A stretch of DNA of 5,273 nucleotides from Pseudomonadota bacterium (GTDB taxonomy: Bacteria; Pseudomonadota; Alphaproteobacteria; Sphingomonadales; Sphingomonadaceae). Below, piece by piece: positions 1 through 5,273 of the stretch; within the stretch, counting starts at the first letter, position 1, and the number at the start of each line of letters is the position of its first letter. Under the pieces are notes generated by a model. It had not been told where the DNA came from, made no database searches, and saw nothing but the letters and a program-made list of their open reading frames with translations. Where the stretch lies: positions 1 through 5,273 of the forward strand of contig JAEZQR010000040.1 of assembly GCA_023413015.1 (NCBI GenBank). Direction: 5' to 3'. The position numbers and the translations under genes were made by a program.

Positions 1-292
1 CGCGCCGGTCGCGCGGCTGCCGCGCGCCCTCGGCCTCGTAATAGCTGTTGAACAGATAGGCGAACCGCTCGTCGAAGGCGCGGTAGCCGGGCACATGGTC
101 GCGCAGCACGAAGCTCTCGAAGAACCAACTCGTGTGCGCCAGATGCCATTTGGCCGGGCTGGCGTCGGGCATCGACTGGGCCGTGGCGTCGGCATCCGAC
201 AGCGGCGCGGCGAGCGCCGCCGTCCGCCCCCGCACGGTCAACAGCCGCGCGGCCAGCGCATCGTCGGCCTGTCGGTTGGTTGCCGTCTGCAT
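1..292 (-). CDS. egtB: Ergothioneine biosynthesis protein EgtB, N-terminal part (runs off the window)
   Basis: EgtB is a non-heme iron sulfoxide synthase that uses O2 to join a thiol donor (cysteine or gamma-glutamylcysteine) to hercynine in ergothioneine synthesis; it is cytosolic. Only about 97 codons lie in the window, covering part of the N-terminal DinB-like domain; the C-terminal formylglycine-generating-enzyme-like domain is outside. The family signature is clear: MPDASPAKWHLAHTSWFFES at about residues 41-60, then FDERFAYLFNSYYEAEG. His53 of LAHT is probably the first iron ligand, by family analogy. Two ATGs are adjacent (295 and 292). The GGGAG at 298-302 is 5 nt from the second but only 2 nt from the first, so I prefer 292. 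It lies 38 nt downstream of the adenosyltransferase stop and is probably cotranscribed with it. The usual partner egtD is not visible. I am sure of the family; completeness cannot be judged. Confidence 0.92.
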   Translation of the reverse strand, partial: MQTATNRQADDALAARLLTVRGRTAALAAPLSDADATAQSMPDASPAKWHLAHTSWFFESFVLRDHVPGYRAFDERFAYLFNSYYEAEGARQPRDRR

Positions 293-294
293 CA

Positions 295-317
295 TATCTC
301 CCGCCAGACGGGAGATA
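295..317 (-). promoter_or_regulatory. Perfect 9-bp inverted repeat covering the egtB ribosome-binding site
   Basis: Arms at 295-303 and 309-317 match at 9 of 9 positions around a 5-nt loop (304-308). Read on the minus strand, the 3' arm contains the GGGAG Shine-Dalgarno sequence and ends at the A of the first ATG; the 5' arm contains the complementary UCUCCC. In RNA this would form a GC-rich hairpin hiding the egtB RBS. No U-run follows, so an intrinsic terminator is unlikely. The same dyad could instead be a protein operator in DNA. The symmetry is directly visible; the role is inferred. Confidence 0.6.
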
Positions 318-330
318 CGCTCGACGCCGG

Positions 331-885
331 CTAGCGGTTGCCTCCGGGCACCCAGAGCACGTCGCCGCCAGCGCGCGCGTTCAGCAGGCGCGACATCACG
401 AACAGATGGTCGGACAGGCGGTTGAGATAGGCGACGGCGTGGGGATTGATCGTCTCGGCCCCCGCCGCCTCGACCGCGACCCGCTCGGCGCGGCGCACGA
501 CGGTGCGTGCGAGGTGGAGATGGGCCGCCGCCGCCGTGCCACCGGGCAGCACGAAGGAGTTGAGCGGCGCCAGCCCGGCATTCATCGCATCGATCTCGCG
601 CTCCAGTCGCTCGACCTGCGCGGGAACGATGCGCAGCGCGCCTTCGATCTCGTCGGGCGTCGCGAGGTCGGCGCCGAGGTCGAACAGATCGTTCTGGATG
701 CGCGCCAGCATGGCGTCATCCTCGCCGCTCGCCTGCAGCCGCACCAGGCCGATCGTCGCATTGGCCTCGTCGACCGCACCATAGGCCTCGATGCGCGGAT
801 CATGCTTCCGGCGCCGCGATCCGTCGACGAGGCCCGTGGTGCCATCGTCGCCGGTACGCGTGTAGATCTTGTTGAGCTTGACCAC
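331..885 (-). CDS. pduO: ATP:cob(I)alamin adenosyltransferase, PduO type
   Basis: This enzyme transfers the adenosyl group of ATP to a cob(I)alamin-type corrinoid to make the coenzyme B12 form; PduO types are cytosolic trimers of a five-helix bundle. The 184-residue protein has the family length and motifs: N-terminal KLNKIYTRTGDDGTTGL (residues 3-19, ATP-binding), the YGAVDEANA segment (35-43), FVLPGG (111-116), RTVVRRAER (127-135) and NRLSDHLFVMSRLLN (155-169). The GTG at 885 is chosen because the family begins (M)VKLNKIY. An upstream in-frame ATG at 963 would add a low-complexity Ser/Ala stretch that is only the HIG1 3' end read in another frame. The GTG lies 7 nt after the HIG1 stop codon, suggesting translational coupling. 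Automatic annotation often labels such proteins cob(I)yrinic acid a,c-diamide adenosyltransferase (cobO), but the fold is PduO, not CobA/CobO. Confidence 0.95.
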   Translation of the reverse strand: MVKLNKIYTRTGDDGTTGLVDGSRRRKHDPRIEAYGAVDEANATIGLVRLQASGEDDAMLARIQNDLFDLGADLATPDEIEGALRIVPAQVERLEREIDAMNAGLAPLNSFVLPGGTAAAAHLHLARTVVRRAERVAVEAAGAETINPHAVAYLNRLSDHLFVMSRLLNARAGGDVLWVPGGNR

Positions 886-892
886 CGGGCGC

Positions 893-1105
893 TCAGCTGC
901 CGCCGCGTGCCACGAAGATGAGTATGACGACGAGGATGATGGTGAGCAGCTGGAACGCCACACGGTAGCTCATCATCTTGTTCGACTGCTGGCCGGTGAT
1001 GTCCTTCCCGCGCGCCATGGTGACGATGCCCCGCACCAGCACGGTGGCGGTGGCGATGGCGGCGAGCACGATGAGGATGATGATGAAGGTATCCATGGGC
1101 ATCAT
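893..1105 (-). CDS. Twin-transmembrane small protein with a HIG1 domain
   Basis: A 70-residue inner-membrane protein with two hydrophobic helices, roughly residues 7-24 and 49-66, joined by a basic loop. The loop carries the HIG1 hallmark: GKDITGQQSNKMMSYRVAFQ (residues 33-52), matching the QSNK-x-M-x-YR pattern of the family. HIG1 proteins in mitochondria (Rcf1/HIGD1A) associate with cytochrome c oxidase and respiratory supercomplexes; a similar role in this bacterium is inference from homology. Three in-frame ATGs (1105, 1102, 1096) are possible and no strong Shine-Dalgarno decides; the one at 1096 (MDTFIII) most resembles homologues as I recall them. It sits between gluQRS (gap about 32 nt) and the adenosyltransferase (gap 7 nt), an order I associate with alphaproteobacteria. 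Confidence 0.9.
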   Translation of the reverse strand: MMPMDTFIIILIVLAAIATATVLVRGIVTMARGKDITGQQSNKMMSYRVAFQLLTIILVVILIFVARGGS

Positions 1106-1137
1106 CTTTGGGCCGAATGGGGCCGGACTGTCACGCC

Positions 1138-2001
1138 TTAAATGGTGAGCGTCGGGCTCGCCGCCCAGCCTTGCGCCAGCAGCTCCCGCGCGACTGCGGC
1201 CGGATCGGCTCCGCCGGCGCGCAGTTCGGCGAGCGTCGCGGCGCGGTCGCGCTTGGCGAGCCGTCGGCCCGCCGCGTCGCGGATCAATCCATGATGGTGG
1301 TAGCGCGGCGTCGGCAGCCCGAGCAGTGCCTGCAACAGCCGGTGGACATGCGTCGCGGCGAACAGGTCCTGCCCGCGCACCACGTCGGTGACGCTCTGAA
1401 GCGCATCGTCGTGCACGACCGCCAGATGATAGCTCGTCGGCGCGTCCTTGCGCGCCAGCACCACGTCGCCGAACACCTGCGGGATCGCCGTCACCTCACC
1501 GGCCTGCGCGTCGTGCCATGCCAGCGGGCCGGTGCGCGCCACCGCCGCCATCACGTCGAGCCGCCAGGCATGCGCTTCGCTCGCCAGCCGCGCCGTCCGT
1601 TCGGCGTCGGGCAGGCGCCGGCACGTGCCGGGATAGATCGGGCCGTCGGGCCCGTGCGGGGCGTTGCCGCTCGCCGCGATCTCGTCCGCGATCGCCTTCC
1701 TCGTGCAGAAGCAGGGATAGGCCAGCCCTTCGCGCTTCAGCCTCTCCAGCGCGCCGGCATAGTCGGCGAGATGTTCGGACTGGCGCCGCACCGGCCCGTC
1801 CCAGTCGATTCCCAGCCAGGCGAGATCCGCCAGGATACTGTCCACATATTCCTCGCGGCAGCGCCCCGGATCGATGTCCTCGATGCGCAGCACGAAGCGC
1901 CCGCCGCGCTCACGCGCGAAGCGATGCGCGAGCAGCGCCGAATAGGCGTGGCCAAGGTGCAGCCATCCGGTCGGCGAGGGGGCGAAGCGTGTGACAATCA
2001 C
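1138..2001 (-). CDS. gluQRS: Glutamyl-Q tRNA(Asp) synthetase
   Basis: This truncated GluRS paralogue activates glutamate and attaches it to the queuosine at position 34 of tRNA-Asp, not to a tRNA 3' end. The 287-residue protein is only the catalytic Rossmann core and lacks the anticodon-binding domain of GluRS. Visible motifs are TRFAPSPTGWLHLGHAYSAL with the class I HxGH signature (HLGH, residues 15-18), RIEDID (39-44), and a GluQRS-type zinc site from Cys97, Cys99, Tyr123 and Cys127 (YPCFC then YPGTC). A degenerate KMSKS motif, LAKRD, is at 248-252. The GTG at 2001 gives MIVTRFAPSPTG, the usual N-terminus; a TTG at 2010 would add three residues, and neither has a clear Shine-Dalgarno. It implies that the cell has queuosine-modified tRNA. 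It is the probable first gene of the leftward operon; its promoter should lie in 2002-2207. Confidence 0.97.
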   Translation of the reverse strand: MIVTRFAPSPTGWLHLGHAYSALLAHRFARERGGRFVLRIEDIDPGRCREEYVDSILADLAWLGIDWDGPVRRQSEHLADYAGALERLKREGLAYPCFCTRKAIADEIAASGNAPHGPDGPIYPGTCRRLPDAERTARLASEAHAWRLDVMAAVARTGPLAWHDAQAGEVTAIPQVFGDVVLARKDAPTSYHLAVVHDDALQSVTDVVRGQDLFAATHVHRLLQALLGLPTPRYHHHGLIRDAAGRRLAKRDRAATLAELRAGGADPAAVARELLAQGWAASPTLTI

Positions 2002-2050
2002 GCGCGGCAACTTGAGCTTGGTTTCACGCGTTTAGATGATGTCGCCGCGC

Positions 2051-2080
2051 TTGACAGTGCGCAAGATGAAGTGGTGTCAT
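2051..2080 (+). promoter_or_regulatory. Possible promoter in the gluQRS/HNH divergent region
   Basis: TTGACA at 2051-2056 matches the sigma-70 -35 consensus exactly. The best -10 candidate is TGTCAT at 2075-2080 (4 of 6 matches, 18-nt spacer). This would drive the HNH gene with a leader of roughly 120 nt. The weak -10 makes it tentative. I saw no convincing minus-strand promoter for gluQRS in the same region. Confidence 0.3.
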
Positions 2081-2088
2081 GCGCCTGA

Positions 2089-2106
2089 CATACGACGTGT
2101 TGTATG
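2089..2106. promoter_or_regulatory. Imperfect 18-bp dyad, possible operator
   Basis: The pattern CATAC-n-AC-nn-GT-n-GTATG has 7 of 9 half-site positions symmetric, in a locally AT-richer patch of the divergent intergenic region. It falls just past the -10 of the possible plus-strand promoter, where a repressor site would be expected. A dyad this good is not rare by chance in 200 nt, so the call is weak. Confidence 0.2.
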
Positions 2107-2207
2107 AACATGTCGGGAGTTGAATGGACGGCCGCGTAGGGCCGCCTTGAGTGCGACAGGGCCTTGGGTTCTGCCGGCCGCACCTTGAGCGAGGGAGCGG
2201 CGCGCGC

Positions 2208-2774
2208 ATGTATCACCCCAATGTCCTGGTTTCCCCCGATGCCTGTCCGGCGCTGGTGCTGAACGCCGACTATACGCCGCTGTCCTATTATCCGCTGTCG
2301 CTGTGGTCGTGGCAGACGGCGGTCAAGGCCGCCTTCCTCGAACGGGTCGACATCATCGCCGAATATGACCGGGAGATTCACTCGCCGTCCTTCGCGATGA
2401 AGTTGCCATCGGTGATCGCGCTCCGGCAATATGTGAAGCCGGCGAGCCATCCGGCCTTCACCCGCTTCAACCTGTTCCTGCGCGATCGGTTCGCCTGCCA
2501 ATATTGCGGCGCTCGCGACGACCTCACCTTCGACCATGTCGTGCCGCGCGCCTACGGCGGCCGCACCACCTGGGAGAATGTGACGACCGCCTGCGCGCCC
2601 TGCAATCTCCGCAAGGGCGGCCGCACGCCGGCGGAGGCGCACATGAGCCTCCGCTCGCGCCCGCATCCGCCGAGCACGCACGAGCTTCAGGAGCACGGCC
2701 GCGCCTTTCCACCTCACCATCTGCACGAGACGTGGCGCGACTATCTCTACTGGGACACCGAACTGGAGGCATAG
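2208..2774 (+). CDS. Stand-alone HNH endonuclease family protein
   Basis: A 188-residue protein with an N-terminal domain (residues 1-85, beginning MYHPNVLVSPDACPALVLN) and a zinc-containing HNH nuclease domain. The domain shows CQYCG with Cys97 and Cys100, FDHVVPRAYGG with the probable general base His110, WENVTTAC with Asn124 and Cys129, and CNLRKGGRTP with Cys132 and Asn133. The two Cys pairs should bind the structural zinc. The fold predicts Mg-dependent DNA nicking or cleavage, but the substrate is unknown. The ATG at 2208 has GAGGGAG at 2191-2197, 10 nt upstream; an earlier in-frame ATG at 2151 adds 19 atypical residues and lacks this site. No intron, intein, transposase, methylase or toxin partner is adjacent, and the composition matches its neighbours, so it looks like a resident gene and not a homing element. 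Proteins of this layout are common in alphaproteobacteria and cyanobacteria, mostly without known function. Confidence 0.9.
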   Translation: MYHPNVLVSPDACPALVLNADYTPLSYYPLSLWSWQTAVKAAFLERVDIIAEYDREIHSPSFAMKLPSVIALRQYVKPASHPAFTRFNLFLRDRFACQYCGARDDLTFDHVVPRAYGGRTTWENVTTACAPCNLRKGGRTPAEAHMSLRSRPHPPSTHELQEHGRAFPPHHLHETWRDYLYWDTELEA

Positions 2775-2781
2775 CCGGCCG

Positions 2782-2798
2782 GCCCCATACGGCGGGGC
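2782..2798 (+). terminator. Weak hairpin after the HNH gene
   Basis: GCCCC (2782-2786) pairs with GGGGC (2794-2798) over a 7-nt loop, starting 8 nt after the HNH stop. A T-rich but interrupted tract (2807-2820) follows at a distance. It could weakly terminate HNH transcription, but the short stem and the lack of an immediate U-run make this uncertain. Confidence 0.25.
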
Positions 2799-2807
2799 TA
2801 GCCACAT

Positions 2808-2836
2808 TTGATAGTTTGTTCACAAATATGTGTAAA
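2808..2836 (+). promoter_or_regulatory. Probable sigma-70 promoter for the MarR-family gene
   Basis: TTGATA (2808-2813) as -35 and TGTAAA (2831-2836) as -10 are separated by exactly 17 nt, in the most AT-rich part of the window. The predicted transcript would start near 2843 and leave a leader of about 65 nt before the ATG at 2908. This is the best promoter-like sequence I see in the window. Confidence 0.5.
2821..2832. promoter_or_regulatory. Possible MarR-type operator in its own promoter
   Basis: CACA (2821-2824) and TGTG (2829-2832) form a short dyad around AATA. It lies in the spacer and over the first bases of the -10 hexamer. A related inverted pair, CACATTTG (2803-2810) and CAAATATGTG (2823-2832), overlaps the -35. 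MarR regulators typically bind AT-rich dyads in their own promoters, so autorepression is plausible; binding is inferred. Confidence 0.3.
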
Positions 2837-2907
2837 TTCCCGTGGCCAGCTGCTATCCTGTCGGTCCGCGTTGAGTTTCGTGTTTTCGCCGTCCTCTGAA
2901 AGTCCCC

Positions 2908-3429
2908 ATGACCAGACCTGCTGCCAAGCCTCGCATACTTGCCGACCGAGGCGCCGATCACCGGCTGCCCGGAGGAGATGACCGGCATGTCTCGCGCGGA
3001 TTCCTGGAGGACGCGGTGGGCTTTCACCTGCGCCTGGCGCAGGATGCCTCGTTCCAGAGCTTCGCGCGCCGGATCGACAGCGACGACATGCGGCCGGGCC
3101 GGTTCGCCACGCTGATGCTGATCGACGAGAATCCCAACATCAACCAGAAGGATCTGAGCGAGGCGAGCGGACGCGACAAGTCGACGACCAGCCTGCTGCT
3201 GCGCGACCTGGAGAAGGAAGAACTCGTCGTCCGCACGCGCAGCGACACGGATCGCCGGACGGCCGTGCTGAACCTGACGGACATCGGCCGGTCGCAGCTC
3301 GCCCGGATGAAGAACGCCGCGCGCGAGCACGAGGCGGAACTCGACGCCATCCTCGGCGATCGGAAGGAAAGCTTCCTCGCCGGCCTGAAGCTTCTGACCG
3401 CGGAGCTCGCCCGCCGCGCGGCCAACTGA
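2908..3429 (+). CDS. MarR-family winged-helix transcriptional regulator
   Basis: The 173-residue protein has a dimerisation helix region (about 30-60, GFLEDAVGFHLRLAQDASF), a helix-turn-helix (about 78-103, with INQKDLSEASGRDKSTTSLL containing the recognition helix) and a wing (about 106-124). The wing carries the MarR DxR signature, Asp115 and Arg117, in RSDTDRRTAVLNLT. The C-terminal helices (128-173) complete the dimer interface. It has an N-terminal extension of about 25 residues beyond the minimal MarR fold. The ATG at 2908 is the only reasonable start; the Shine-Dalgarno (GAAAG, 2898-2902) is weak. No cysteine is present, so an OhrR-like thiol redox switch is excluded; the ligand is unknown. 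A promoter and a small dyad lie immediately upstream. The next gene, ppc, starts about 60 nt downstream on the same strand and may be cotranscribed or controlled. Confidence 0.93.
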   Translation: MTRPAAKPRILADRGADHRLPGGDDRHVSRGFLEDAVGFHLRLAQDASFQSFARRIDSDDMRPGRFATLMLIDENPNINQKDLSEASGRDKSTTSLLLRDLEKEELVVRTRSDTDRRTAVLNLTDIGRSQLARMKNAAREHEAELDAILGDRKESFLAGLKLLTAELARRAAN

Positions 3430-3490
3430 CGGCCACCACTTCCGTCCCCACGGCAGGGACATAAGCGCCGGATGATGTGTTGTGTCGGCG

Positions 3491-5273
<1,783 letters not shown>

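Noticed and set aside
280..921. 213-codon plus-strand open frame
   Set aside because: It is antisense to the adenosyltransferase, Arg/Asp/His-rich with no recognisable motif; a high-GC shadow.
886..963. N-terminal extension of the adenosyltransferase (26 residues, Ser/Ala-rich)
   Set aside because: It is the 3' end of the HIG1 gene read in another frame; the family starts at (M)VKLNKIY.
1108..2088. 326-codon plus-strand open frame
   Set aside because: It is antisense to gluQRS, whose motifs are unmistakable; the frame is Arg-rich low-complexity sequence.
2104..2139. Tiny open frame (11 codons, MNMSGVEWTAA) upstream of the HNH gene, possible leader peptide
   Set aside because: No Shine-Dalgarno, no run of regulatory codons, and only a 5-bp hairpin around its stop; chance is the simplest explanation.
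2211..2774. HNH gene as a homing endonuclease or part of a defence or mobile island
   Set aside because: No intron or intein boundaries, integrase, methylase, toxin, direct repeats or compositional shift are visible around it.
3444..3460. GTCCC/GGGAC hairpin between the MarR gene and ppc as a terminator
   Set aside because: The stem is only 5 bp with a 7-nt loop and no U-run follows; too weak to call.

Overview
The window reads as a stretch of ordinary chromosome from a GC-rich alphaproteobacterium, most likely a sphingomonad. The reasons are the dense high-GC coding, the protein style, and the run of gluQRS, a twin-helix HIG1 protein and a PduO-type adenosyltransferase. The taxonomic call rests on recognition of protein style, not on a database search.

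Left half, minus strand, transcribed leftward from about 2000 to 1: gluQRS (tRNA-Asp glutamyl-queuosine synthetase), a 70-residue HIG1-type inner-membrane protein, a PduO-type ATP:cob(I)alamin adenosyltransferase, and the N-terminal third of egtB (ergothioneine biosynthesis sulfoxide synthase), cut by the window edge. The gaps are short (about 32, 7 and 38 nt), so the four genes are probably one operon. Their functions (tRNA modification, respiratory membrane, B12 cofactor, thiol metabolism) are not obviously one pathway. A perfect 9-bp inverted repeat sits on the egtB ribosome-binding site.

Middle: a 206-nt divergent region (2002-2207) separates gluQRS from a plus-strand stand-alone HNH endonuclease. 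It holds a consensus -35 hexamer and an imperfect dyad, but no further gene that I can support.

Right half, plus strand: the HNH gene, then an AT-rich gap with a good promoter and a small dyad, then a MarR-family regulator. About 60 nt further on is ppc (phosphoenolpyruvate carboxylase), open to the end of the window and lacking its C-terminal third. The MarR gene may regulate itself and possibly ppc; this is inference from position.

I found no mobile element, CRISPR array, RNA gene or defence island. The items most worth a second look are the egtB RBS hairpin, an apparent loop insertion in PEPC where the FHGRGG motif should begin, and the MarR promoter/dyad.
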